Assembly (NCBI GenBank): GCA_963742715.1 | Contig: CAVUMR010000001.1 | Span: 1,550,001 to 1,614,000, forward strand | Reading direction: 5' to 3' | From: CAVUMR01 sp963742715 | GTDB lineage: Bacteria > Actinomycetota > Actinomycetes > Mycobacteriales > Micromonosporaceae | DNA: 64,000 bases | Shown: positions 41,029-49,670 of the stretch, piece by piece | Layout of the letters: every line of letters starts with the position of its first letter | Numbering within the stretch: the stretch's first letter is position 1 | Notes under the pieces: model-generated | The model's input: only the letters and a program-made list of their open reading frames with translations | Told to the model about the DNA's origin: nothing | The model's database searches: none | Program-made: the position numbers and the translations under genes

Positions 41029-41748
41029 TCAGCCGAACAGCGGGAACTGGTCCGCCGACGCGCCCAACAGCCGGCGTTCGGCGGCGTCGAGCCCGAGCCG
41101 GCCGGTGCCCTTGAGCGCATACTCCGGGTCGGACCAGCTCGGCCGGACCGTCCCGGAGCCGAGTACGCCGTCCAGGGTCCGCCGGGTCAGCGCCAGCGCG
41201 TCGGCATCGGGCTCCGCCGCGTCCGGCAGGTCGAGCGTCATGTCGAGGTGATGTACCGCCGCCTCGACCGCGAAACTGGCCAGCAGGTCCGGCAGCGCGA
41301 GTACGTGTCCCTGCGTGGTCAGCCGGGAGTTGGCCGGTACCGCCGCCGCGGCTCGTACGGCTGCCTCGGTGGTCTCCTGCCACAGCGCGACCAGCGCGGC
41401 CGGCCGGTCCCAGGAGGCCGCGGCGATCCGGGTCGAACGGGCCTGCCGGGCCGCGGCGAGGCTCGGGGCCGGGCCGCCGGCGAAGTACCGCCAGTACGTG
41501 ATGAAGTCGGTGTCCGCGCGGGCGTCGGTGGGGGTGGCCAGCGCGACCAGAGCCCGCTGCGCGTCGCAGAGCAGGTGGTACAGCACGTCCACCACGGCCC
41601 AGCCGGCACACCGGCTGGGCCGCATGAAGTCCGCCTCATCCAGGCCCGTGACCAGCGCTGTCACCCCCCGGTAGCCGCCAGCCAGGGCGCCCAGCGCGGG
41701 TTCCCGGATCGCTGCCGCTGGTTCGGCCGCCTTCATCGGTGCGGTCAC
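41029..41748 (-). CDS. Mycothiol-dependent maleylpyruvate isomerase-fold (DinB-like) protein
   Basis: A 239-aa protein with the MDMPI_N/DinB helical bundle: SRCAGWAVVDVLYHLLCDAQRAL (metal-binding His in the first motif) and FAVEAAVHHLDMTLDLP (second His pair). The C-terminal part (LGLDAAERRLLG) resembles the small MDMPI_C region. Family members use mycothiol or related thiols in actinobacteria. The substrate is unknown. GTG at 41748, with a GGGGGG tract 6 nt upstream; ATG at 41736 is possible. Divergent from the glycosidase gene. Confidence 0.85.
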   Translation of the reverse strand: MTAPMKAAEPAAAIREPALGALAGGYRGVTALVTGLDEADFMRPSRCAGWAVVDVLYHLLCDAQRALVALATPTDARADTDFITYWRYFAGGPAPSLAAARQARSTRIAAASWDRPAALVALWQETTEAAVRAAAAVPANSRLTTQGHVLALPDLLASFAVEAAVHHLDMTLDLPDAAEPDADALALTRRTLDGVLGSGTVRPSWSDPEYALKGTGRLGLDAAERRLLGASADQFPLFG

Positions 41749-41847
41749 TGACGTCCCCCCTGCCGGTCCGCCCCAGCGGGCCGGTTGTACCGGTTCATGA
41801 TGTCTTCGTCGTCAGGTGTTCACTTCGTTGCCCCGGGACGGAAATCT

Positions 41848-43518
41848 ATGCGCATGCGACGACCACTCCTTTCTGCCACCATCACGGCGGCACTCGCAGT
41901 CGTGATGTCGACTGCCGGGGCTGTCCATGCGGTTGCGACGCCGACCCGTGCCGCCGACCCCACGGCGACCTTCACGGCGCGGCGGCTGCCACTGGGGCCA
42001 GCCGGCCTGGCGCAGCACAGTACCGCCGAGCAGGTAGCCCCCGGCGTGACCCATCTGCGGGTCGAGGCCGGCGCCGCCTCTACCCGCGAGGCCTGGACGG
42101 TCACCGTCGGCACCGCCACCACCGAGGCCGAGGCGACCCCGATCGAGGCACAGGTGCGCGCGGCCGGGTACGAGCCGCGCCGCGACCGCACCGCCGGCCC
42201 GTCTCCGCTCGGACCGGCCCACCGGCCGCTGGGCTGGATGATCCGGGTCGGCCGGTACGCCGATCAGGCGGCGGCGCAGGCGACGGTGGACGACCTGAAG
42301 GCCAAGGGCCTGACCGGTGCCGGCGCGCAGTACACCGGTGAGGACGGCTTCCCGACGACCGGCCCGTGGGTGGTGAACGTGCTGGTCATCGACCCGAAGA
42401 AGTTCGACGGTACGGTCCGCTCCGAGCTGGGCACGCAGATCGTGCCGGGCCGGGAGACGACCAGCTCGGTATCCGACCGGCTCGGCGCGCTCGGTGCGGT
42501 CAACGGCGGCTTCTTCGTGATCGCGAACGACCCGGACGCCGGGCCGGGAGCGCACCTGGCCGGTACCGAAGGCGACCTCGGCGGCATCTCGGTCCTCGAC
42601 GGTGACCTCGTCTCGGAGGCGGTCAACGGCCGCCCGGCGCTGGTACTGGCCGGCGGCTCCGGCAAGGGCTCCGCGGTACGGCGGCTCGCCACGCACAGCT
42701 CGATCCACTCCTCGGACGGCGCGACCGGCCTGGTGACCGGACTCAACCGCAAGGCGGGCCTGATCGTGAACTGCGGCGGGGTCGGCGACGAGACGCCGTT
42801 CCTGCACCCCGCGCACGACTACACCTGCGGCAACCCGAACGAGATCGTCGTCTTCGACCCGGTGTTCGGGCCGGAGGCGGAGACGCCGATCGAGGGCGAG
42901 GAGAGCGGCTACCAGGTGACCCTGGACCGCCACGGCGTGGTGACCGCGACCGCGGAGACCCGGGGTGGCCCGATCCCGGCCGACGGCAAGGTCGTACAGG
43001 GCACCGGTACCGGCGCGACCTGGCTGCGCGAGCACGCCCCGGTCGGCGCCAAGTTGGCGGTGTCGAGCAAGGTGGTCGACGCGGTCACCGGCGCGAAGGT
43101 ACGACTGGGCAAGGACAGTTCGGTGGTGAACGGCGGGCCGCTGCTGCTGCACGACGGGCGGATCGCGCTGGACCCGGTACGGGACGGCTACAGCCCGGAG
43201 GACATCGACGGGGTGGACCGCGCGAACTTCTACAACGGCTGGTACCTGCGTCGGAACCCCCGTACCGCGGCCGGCGTCACGGCCGATGGCCGGATCGTGC
43301 TGATGACGGTGGACGGGCGCAAGCCGGGACACAGCGTGGGCCTGTCCGTGCCGGAGGTGGCCGCGGTGATGCGCATCCTGGGTGCCCGCGACGCGATCAA
43401 TCTCGACGGTGGCGGCTCCACGATGATGGTGGTCGACGGCCAGCCGCAGGTCGTACCGAGTGATGCGACCGGCGAGCGACCGGACGGCGACGCGATCGTG
43501 GTGCTGCCACGGCAGTGA
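41848..43518 (+). CDS. Secreted phosphodiester glycosidase with SPOR domain
   Basis: A 556-aa exported protein. Signal peptide MRMRRPLLSATITAALAVV followed by AGAVHA. Residues ~70-170 look like a SPOR-type peptidoglycan-binding domain (TVTVGTATTEAEATPIEAQV; WMIRVGRYADQAAAQATVD). The C-terminal domain is the phosphodiester glycosidase family (NAGPA/PF09992): GALGAVNGGFFVI, VVNGGPLLLHDGRI, and NLDGGGSTMMVVDG at the end. ATG at 41848 gives the signal peptide; upstream codons from 41785 are less likely. Related enzymes remove terminal sugars from phosphodiesters such as teichoic acid. A strong hairpin follows. Confidence 0.9.
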   Translation: MRMRRPLLSATITAALAVVMSTAGAVHAVATPTRAADPTATFTARRLPLGPAGLAQHSTAEQVAPGVTHLRVEAGAASTREAWTVTVGTATTEAEATPIEAQVRAAGYEPRRDRTAGPSPLGPAHRPLGWMIRVGRYADQAAAQATVDDLKAKGLTGAGAQYTGEDGFPTTGPWVVNVLVIDPKKFDGTVRSELGTQIVPGRETTSSVSDRLGALGAVNGGFFVIANDPDAGPGAHLAGTEGDLGGISVLDGDLVSEAVNGRPALVLAGGSGKGSAVRRLATHSSIHSSDGATGLVTGLNRKAGLIVNCGGVGDETPFLHPAHDYTCGNPNEIVVFDPVFGPEAETPIEGEESGYQVTLDRHGVVTATAETRGGPIPADGKVVQGTGTGATWLREHAPVGAKLAVSSKVVDAVTGAKVRLGKDSSVVNGGPLLLHDGRIALDPVRDGYSPEDIDGVDRANFYNGWYLRRNPRTAAGVTADGRIVLMTVDGRKPGHSVGLSVPEVAAVMRILGARDAINLDGGGSTMMVVDGQPQVVPSDATGERPDGDAIVVLPRQ

Positions 43519-43540
43519 GCTCGTCCCGCTGAGCTGCACA

Positions 43541-43577
43541 GGCGGGTCGGCTGCTCGCTCCGAGCGGCCGACCCGCC
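43541..43577 (+). terminator. Hairpin terminator after the glycosidase gene
   Basis: An 11-bp stem (GGCGGGTCGGC / GCCGACCCGCC) is continued inward by a second stem (GCTCG / CGAGC). It starts 22 nt after the stop. Confidence 0.7.
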
Positions 43578-43652
43578 GGTCCGTTCGTCGTCCAAAAGTC
43601 GCCGACCACACCGGTGCGCGCGGTTATCGTGATGTTGCTGTGCCTCGTCGCG

Positions 43653-43680
43653 GGACTGACATATGCACTATGTCCGGTCC
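43653..43680. promoter_or_regulatory. Interrupted inverted repeat upstream of the dynamin-like operon
   Basis: GACATA (43658-43663) and TATGTC (43669-43674) flank TGCAC, with outer GGAC / GTCC continuing the symmetry across a bulge. It lies about 200 nt upstream of the GTG at 43881 in a 300-nt gene-free stretch that is otherwise featureless. Possible operator. Confidence 0.35.
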
Positions 43681-43880
43681 TCCGCTGACGGCATCTGGAC
43701 ACTGTGCGTTGTCGCTCGTGCGATGATCGGGCACGCTGGAGCCGTGACGCGGGGGGTAGAGCGTCGCGCGCCAGGAGGGGGACCGACCCGGGACACCGGC
43801 GTCCGCCACGACCGCGCGCATGCTGACGCAGCTCGTCATGCCGGAAACCGGAGGAAGCCACGCTCACTGAGGCAGGGGAC

Positions 43881-46631
43881 GTGACATCCGATCCAGCCGA
43901 GGCTCGCACCGAGCCGGCTGCGCAGCCTGCGCTGGCAGAGGACAGCGGGCAGGCCGCGCAGCCTGCCGTGTCCGACGAGACCGGCGGGACCGGGCAGCCC
44001 GGTGGTTCCGAGGGTGCCCGGCATGGTGCCGGCCCGGCTGACGCGGCCCCCGTCCTGAGCGAGCCGACGCCGCCGGAGCAGCCCGACGGCAGCGCGAGCA
44101 CCGACGGCACCGCGACCACCGACGGCACCGCGACCACCGACGGCACCGCGACCACCGACGGCACCGCGACCACCGACGACACCGCGACCGGCACGGCAAC
44201 CCAGGGCGCGGCGCCGCCTGACGCGGCACCCAACGGCGTCGCGACGACCGGGGCGCCGTCGATCCCACCGGCCGATCCCGCGCCAACGCCGGACCCGCCG
44301 GCTGTACCTGCGGCCGAGGCACCGGCACCAGTCGCGCCGGCCGACGAGAGCCGGGTGACGAGGGCCAGGTCGCGCGAGGCGCAGCGGATCGCCGCGCTGT
44401 CCGACGCGTTGTGCGAACTGCGCGACACGGTCCGGGGCACCCGGTACGAGCTGATCAGTCCGGGCGTGGCGGATGCCCGGCGGGAGGCGCAGGAGCTGGT
44501 CGACCAGATCGACGACTACCTGCTTCCCCGGCTGGTACGGCTGGATGCCCCGCTGCTCGTGGTGGTCGGCGGCTCCACCGGCTCCGGCAAGTCCACTCTG
44601 GTGAACAGCCTGGTACGCGAGCCCATAACCCCGGCCGGGGTGCTCCGCCCGACCACCCGGGCCGCGGTCCTGGTGTGCAGCCCGGACGACCAGTCCTGGT
44701 TCGGCGAGCACCACCTGCTGCCCGGGCTGTCCCGTACCACCGGCGACAGCGTCGACGCGCGCACGCTGCGGGTCGCGCCCACCAGCGCACTGGCCCCGGG
44801 ACTCGCGCTGCTGGACGCGCCGGACATCGACTCGGTGGTCGAGGAGAACCGGGAACTCGCCACCCAACTACTTGCCGCGGCCGACCTCTGGTTGTTTGTG
44901 ACGACCGCGGAGCGGTACGCCGACGCGGTGCCCTGGGATGTGCTGCTCACCGCGCGCAGTCGCGGTACCGCGCTGGCGATCCTGCTGGACCGGATCCCGG
45001 ACGGCGCCGGCGAACAGGTCAGCGCCCACCTGCGCGAGATGCTCGCCCGCAACGGCCTGAGCGACGCTCCGGTGTTCCACCTGGCCGAAGCGGAACTCGA
45101 CGCGGACGGCCTGCTGGACGAGGCACAGGTCGCGCACCTGCGCGGCTGGTTCGACGCGCTGGCCGGGGACGCCGAGGAACGGGCCTCGGTGGTACGGCAG
45201 AGCCTGGACGGTGCGCTCGCCGCCGCCGCGGTACGAGCCGCCGGACTGGCCCGGGACGCGGAGGCACAGGCGACCACGGCGCAACTGCTGCGGGAAGCCG
45301 CGCACGCGCCGTACGCGCTGGCTGTGTCCACTGTGGAGGAAGGCATCCGCGACGGCGCGATGCTGCGCGGCGAGGTGCTGGCCCGGTGGCAGGAGTTCGT
45401 CGGTACCGGCGAGCTGCTGCGCGCGCTGGAAGCGCGGGTCGGCAAGCTGCGCGATCAGGTGACCGCGGCGATCACCGGCCGTACCGCACCCGGCCGGGAG
45501 CTGCGCAGCGCGCTGGAAACGGGACTGTCCGCGCTGCTGCGGGGTGCGGCCACCGATGCCGCCGAGCAGGCCGGCATCCAGTGGCGGGCACAGCCCGCCG
45601 GTGGCCAACTGCTCGCCGGTACCGACCTGGAGAAGCCGTCGCCGGACATCGGCGACCGGGTCGCCCGGCTGGTACGGGACTGGCAGGGCGCCGTACTCGA
45701 CATGGTGCGTACCCAGGGTGCCAGCCGGAGGTCGGTTGCCCGGTTCACCGCGTACACGGTGAACGCGACCGGTCTGCTGGTGATGATCGCGGTGTTCACC
45801 GCGACGCATTTCATCCCGACCGGAGCCGAGGTCGCGGTCGCCGGCGGCACCACCGTGCTGTCGCAGAAACTGCTCGAGGCCATCTTCGGCGACCAGGCCG
45901 TCCGCAGCCTCGCCGCCCGCGCCCGCCAGGATCTGCTGGATCGGGTACGCGCGCTGCTGGCCGACGAGGAGGCCCGGTTCAACGACCGGCTCGACGCGTC
46001 CGGCGTGGACGTGCGCGCGGCCGAGCGGATGCGTGCCGCGGTCGGCGGCGTGGAGAAGGCGCGCAACAAGATTTCGCTGGTCAGCCACCGGCGACCGCTG
46101 CGTTCGGGCGAGTCGGTACCGCCCGCCGCGACCGAGCCGGTACACGATGAGGTCATGTCACCCACCGCGCTGCCGGACACCGTCGCCGAGGTCGACGCGG
46201 TGACCGACAAGGCCGTCGACCCGAAGGCCGACGCCGCGAAGTCTGACGACGCGAAGGCCAGCGACGAGAAGGCCAGCGACGCGAAGGCCAGCGACGCGAA
46301 GGCCGACGACGCGACGCCCGGTGGGCCGGCTGACGGCGCCACCGCGGCGGACCCCACAGCCGGCAACGGCAAGGCCGACCCGAAGGCCAGGACCACCAAG
46401 GCCGCGAAGGCCGATGCCGCGAAGTCTGACGCCGCGGCCGACAGTGACGAGGAGCGCCCGGCGCGCCGGGCCAACCACCGCAAGCCGAAGCGGGCCGCGG
46501 ACAGCGCGTCGGACAGCCCCTCGGACGGCGAGGACAGCGCGTCGGACAGTGCCGCGGACGGTGCCCCGGACAGCGAGGAAGCGGAGCCGGACGCCGAGGC
46601 CAGCGCGACATCTCCAGGGAGTGGTCGGTGA
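43881..46631 (+). CDS. Dynamin-like GTPase, first subunit of a pair
   Basis: A 916-aa protein. Residues 1-155 are acidic and repetitive (five 18-bp units encoding TDGTAT at 44100-44189). The GTPase domain follows: LLVVVGGSTGSGKSTLVNSLV (G1), LRPTTRAAVLVC (switch), LALLDAPDIDSV (G3). A helical stalk-like region follows, then two hydrophobic helices (VNATGLLVMIAVFTATHFIP; AEVAVAGGTTVLSQKLLEAIFG). The last ~180 residues are Lys/Asp/Ala repeats (DAKASDEKASDAKASDAK) and a Ser/Asp tail. It resembles the dynamin-like/YfjP-type pairs of actinobacteria, some needed for sporulation septation; function here is inferred. GTG start with AGGGG upstream. It overlaps the next gene by GTGA. Confidence 0.82.
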   Translation: MTSDPAEARTEPAAQPALAEDSGQAAQPAVSDETGGTGQPGGSEGARHGAGPADAAPVLSEPTPPEQPDGSASTDGTATTDGTATTDGTATTDGTATTDDTATGTATQGAAPPDAAPNGVATTGAPSIPPADPAPTPDPPAVPAAEAPAPVAPADESRVTRARSREAQRIAALSDALCELRDTVRGTRYELISPGVADARREAQELVDQIDDYLLPRLVRLDAPLLVVVGGSTGSGKSTLVNSLVREPITPAGVLRPTTRAAVLVCSPDDQSWFGEHHLLPGLSRTTGDSVDARTLRVAPTSALAPGLALLDAPDIDSVVEENRELATQLLAAADLWLFVTTAERYADAVPWDVLLTARSRGTALAILLDRIPDGAGEQVSAHLREMLARNGLSDAPVFHLAEAELDADGLLDEAQVAHLRGWFDALAGDAEERASVVRQSLDGALAAAAVRAAGLARDAEAQATTAQLLREAAHAPYALAVSTVEEGIRDGAMLRGEVLARWQEFVGTGELLRALEARVGKLRDQVTAAITGRTAPGRELRSALETGLSALLRGAATDAAEQAGIQWRAQPAGGQLLAGTDLEKPSPDIGDRVARLVRDWQGAVLDMVRTQGASRRSVARFTAYTVNATGLLVMIAVFTATHFIPTGAEVAVAGGTTVLSQKLLEAIFGDQAVRSLAARARQDLLDRVRALLADEEARFNDRLDASGVDVRAAERMRAAVGGVEKARNKISLVSHRRPLRSGESVPPAATEPVHDEVMSPTALPDTVAEVDAVTDKAVDPKADAAKSDDAKASDEKASDAKASDAKADDATPGGPADGATAADPTAGNGKADPKARTTKAAKADAAKSDAAADSDEERPARRANHRKPKRAADSASDSPSDGEDSASDSAADGAPDSEEAEPDAEASATSPGSGR
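44100..44189 (+). repeat. Five 18-bp tandem repeats in the dynamin-like gene
   Basis: The unit ACCGACGGCACCGCGACC is repeated in frame (TDGTAT). The fifth copy has GAC for GGC. Confidence 0.85.
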
Positions 46632-48292
46632 GCGTGCTGTCCAGGCTGCGTACCGAGCCGCGCGCCGAACTCGACGTCGACTCGCTGGTGAGCCGGGTAG
46701 AGGCGATCGAGCGTTTCGTGACCGCGGTCGACGGCCGGGTACCGCCGGAGCGCCTGACCGCCGCCCGCAACCTGGTAGCGCAGGCGGACGCGCGACTCAA
46801 GCTGTCCCGGGACCACACCGTGGTGGCGCTGGCCGGGTCCACCGGCTCGGGCAAGTCCAGCCTGTTCAACGCGCTGTCCGGGCTGGAGCTGTCCCGGGTG
46901 GGGCTGCTGCGGCCGACCACCGGTGCCGCGCACGCGTGCGTGTGGAACCCGGGCGGTGCGGGCCGGCTGCTCGACTGGCTGGGCCTGCCGAGCCGGCATC
47001 AGGTGGCCCGCGAGTCCGCTCTCGACGGCGAGGAGCAGGCGGCGCTGCGTGGCCTGGTACTGCTCGACCTGCCCGACTTCGACTCCGTCGAGCAGTCCCA
47101 CCGGCTCGAGGTCGATCGCCTCGTCGGCCTGGTCGACCTGCTGATCTGGGTGGTCGACCCGCAGAAGTACGCCGACAAGGTGGTACACGAGCGGTACCTG
47201 CGGAACCTGACCCGGCACCGGGCGGTCACGGTGGTCGTGCTCAACCAGATCGACAAGTTGTCGCCGCCGGATGTGGAGCGCTGCCTGGCCGATCTCGGCC
47301 GGCTGCTCAACGCGGACGGCCTGCGCGGGGTGCCGCTGCTGGCCACGTCCGCTCGTACCGCGCACGGCATGGACGAGCTGCGCGACCTGCTGGTGGAGAC
47401 CGTGGCCGCGCGCCGATCCGCACTGCACCGGCTGTCCGGCGATGTGGCGACCGTCGCGAGTGGACTCGTCGACCTGGTGGGCGTCGAGCTGAGCGAGGAC
47501 GCGATCGACCGCTCCAGCGTGCGTACGCTCGCGGGCGCGCTGTCCGAGACGGCGGGTGTGCCCGGGGTGGCGGCCGCGGTCGAGGCGGCCTACCGGCACC
47601 GCGGTACCCGGTTCACCGGCTGGCCGTTCACCCGGTGGGTACGCCGGCTGCGCCCCGATCCGCTGCGGCGGCTGCACCTCGACCGCAAGAAGGACGGCGA
47701 GCCGGTACCGGCGATTCCGGCCCGTACCTCGTTGCCGGAGGCGACCGCGGCACAGCGGGCCGAGGTCGGGCTCGCGGTACGCCGGCTGACCGATCCGGTC
47801 GCGGAGAGCCTGCCCGAGCCGTGGGCGTACGCGATGCGACTCGCCGCCCGGTCGCACGAGCCGGACCTGCCGGACGCGCTGGACCGGGCGGTCGGCTCGG
47901 TGGATCTCGGCATGGACCGGGTGCCGCCGTGGTGGCGGGTGATCGGCGGCCTGCAGTGGCTGTTCGCGCTGATGGCCGTGGCCGGCGCCGGTTGGCTGGT
48001 GGCGCGCTGGCTGTTCCTGCTGCTCGCGCTGCCGGACGTGGTCACGCCCCGGGTCGGCGAGCTGCCGATTCCGACGCTGCTGCTGCTCGGCGGTCTGGTG
48101 CTCGGCCTCGGTACCTCCATGCTCAGCCGGCCGCTGGTCTCCATCGCCGCGCGCCGCCGGCGCCGCCGCGCCGAGGCCAAGCTGCTCACCGCGATCACCG
48201 AGGTCGCGCGCGATCACGTGGTCGCGCCGCTGCGGGCCGAGTTGCACACGTACGGTGACGCGCGCGCCGCACTGGCGATCGCGAACAGCTGA
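46628..48292 (+). CDS. Dynamin-like / YfjP-family GTPase, second subunit of a pair
   Basis: A 554-aa protein translated through a GTGA overlap with the first subunit. G1 VVALAGSTGSGKSSLFNAL, switch LRPTTGAAHACVW, G3 LVLLDLPDFDSVEQ, G4 VVVLNQIDKLSP, and the G5-like LLATSARTAHGMDEL. A helical region and two C-terminal membrane helices (LQWLFALMAVAGAGWLVARW; LLLLGGLVLGLGTSML) follow, ending in a basic stretch (RRRRRAEAKLL). Unlike its partner it has no low-complexity tails. The pair is likely to assemble on the membrane; the process is not shown by the sequence. Confidence 0.85.
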   Translation: MSVLSRLRTEPRAELDVDSLVSRVEAIERFVTAVDGRVPPERLTAARNLVAQADARLKLSRDHTVVALAGSTGSGKSSLFNALSGLELSRVGLLRPTTGAAHACVWNPGGAGRLLDWLGLPSRHQVARESALDGEEQAALRGLVLLDLPDFDSVEQSHRLEVDRLVGLVDLLIWVVDPQKYADKVVHERYLRNLTRHRAVTVVVLNQIDKLSPPDVERCLADLGRLLNADGLRGVPLLATSARTAHGMDELRDLLVETVAARRSALHRLSGDVATVASGLVDLVGVELSEDAIDRSSVRTLAGALSETAGVPGVAAAVEAAYRHRGTRFTGWPFTRWVRRLRPDPLRRLHLDRKKDGEPVPAIPARTSLPEATAAQRAEVGLAVRRLTDPVAESLPEPWAYAMRLAARSHEPDLPDALDRAVGSVDLGMDRVPPWWRVIGGLQWLFALMAVAGAGWLVARWLFLLLALPDVVTPRVGELPIPTLLLLGGLVLGLGTSMLSRPLVSIAARRRRRRAEAKLLTAITEVARDHVVAPLRAELHTYGDARAALAIANS

Positions 48293-48373
48293 CCCGGCGC
48301 CGCAAACCGACCACTGGACCCGCGGGCGGGCCACTGGACCTGCGGTCTCACCGAGCGGGCGATCGGCTCCGCG

Positions 48374-48379
48374 TAGGCT
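48374..48379 (+). promoter_or_regulatory. Leaderless -10 box for the gene at 48387
   Basis: TAGGCT, 7 nt before ATG 48387. No ribosome binding site between. Confidence 0.6.
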
Positions 48380-48386
48380 CGATCGC

Positions 48387-49661
48387 ATGTCTTCCCGGCC
48401 ACGTCGTCGCAAGACCAGCAAGCCAGCCGCTCCCAACCGTCGCGGGTTGTACGACGAGATCCTCTCCGCGTGCGCCCCGATCGCCGACCTGGACACCGCG
48501 TTCTCGGCGGAGCTCGCGATGTCCTCGCTGCTCGGCGGGGCGTACGCGGCCGCGGATGTCGACCGTGCCGACGCCGTACTGCGGTTCGCCAGCGGCTTCT
48601 CCGACCACCTGGCCAACGAGCCGAGCCGGCCGGCCCGGGCCGTGCTGTCCGTACTGTCCGCGGTAGCGCCGTCGCCGGCGGCGGAACGGGCCGGTGGCGC
48701 CGCGGACGCGCTGCAGGCGGCCGGCATCGAGGCGCCGGACTGGGTGGATCACGTCGGTGAGGTCCGGTGTACCGGCGCGTGGACCCTGAGCGACACCTAC
48801 GGCGACCAGACCGAGTACGTGGCCGTCTTCGCGTACACGGACGAGAAGGACGGCGGGCCGCCGCACGCGGTGTGCCTGCTCGGCGACCACAACCTGCGGG
48901 TGATCAAGGACTGCTGGGTGGGCAGCCCGCCCGACCGGATCCTGGACGAGTGCCGCAGTACCGCCGACAGCGACCCGGACCTGATCTTCACTGAGGCGGA
49001 GCCGGCCCGGGTACGTGCCGAGGTGGCCAAGCTGATCGCCGGTACCGACCTGCTCGAGGAGCTACCGGAGAGCGAGACGCTGGTCGAGGAGCGGGCCCTG
49101 ACGATGGCGCGACTGGCGCTGCTGCCCGACGACGTACCGGCGCCGGAGAAGCCCGGACCGGAGCAGCGGGACGAGGTGGTGGCCGGCTTCCTCGGGTCCC
49201 GACTGGGCGCGCTGGACGGGCCGGACCCGCAGGTGGTCGAGGCGTGCGCCCGACTGCTGGTGGACTACGCGGTCGACCACAACTCGGGGGATCCGCTGCG
49301 GTGGAGCCCGACCGCGGTCGAGTCGCTGCTGCTCGACTGGGCGCCCCGGTCAGCCGTGATCGACGAGGAATGTACGCGCTGGCTGCCGGTGGTACTGGAC
49401 GCGTTCGTCGGCTACGCCGGGCTGCAGCGCGGCCTGTCCATGGAGGCGCTCGCCGCGACCCGGGACGCGGTCACCGAGCACGCGGCGGACTTCGCCGAGT
49501 TGATGATGACGGGCGCGAGCCGTACCCCGGTCACGGAGCTGGTCACGGACATCATCGCGGCCGGCATCGACCTCACCGACGAGGTGGCGGTACGCGAGTG
49601 GCTGGCCCAACGCAACAACGGCAAGGCGGCCGCACCCAGCCAGTCCGACCCGGAGAAGTAG
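48387..49661 (+). CDS. Conserved actinobacterial hypothetical protein
   Basis: A 424-aa soluble, acidic protein with a short basic N-terminus (SSRPRRRKTSKPAAPNRRG). I do not recognise a domain. The middle has a beta-rich part with conserved-looking features (RCTGAWTLSDTYGDQTEYVAVF and HAVCLLGDHNLRVIKDCWVG), and the C-terminal third is helical and repeat-like. ATG at 48387 was chosen from the leaderless -10 box. It follows the dynamin-like pair but has its own promoter. Convergent with the MFS gene, 9 nt apart. Confidence 0.8.
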   Translation: MSSRPRRRKTSKPAAPNRRGLYDEILSACAPIADLDTAFSAELAMSSLLGGAYAAADVDRADAVLRFASGFSDHLANEPSRPARAVLSVLSAVAPSPAAERAGGAADALQAAGIEAPDWVDHVGEVRCTGAWTLSDTYGDQTEYVAVFAYTDEKDGGPPHAVCLLGDHNLRVIKDCWVGSPPDRILDECRSTADSDPDLIFTEAEPARVRAEVAKLIAGTDLLEELPESETLVEERALTMARLALLPDDVPAPEKPGPEQRDEVVAGFLGSRLGALDGPDPQVVEACARLLVDYAVDHNSGDPLRWSPTAVESLLLDWAPRSAVIDEECTRWLPVVLDAFVGYAGLQRGLSMEALAATRDAVTEHAADFAELMMTGASRTPVTELVTDIIAAGIDLTDEVAVREWLAQRNNGKAAAPSQSDPEK

Positions 49662-49670
49662 AGGCCGCCG

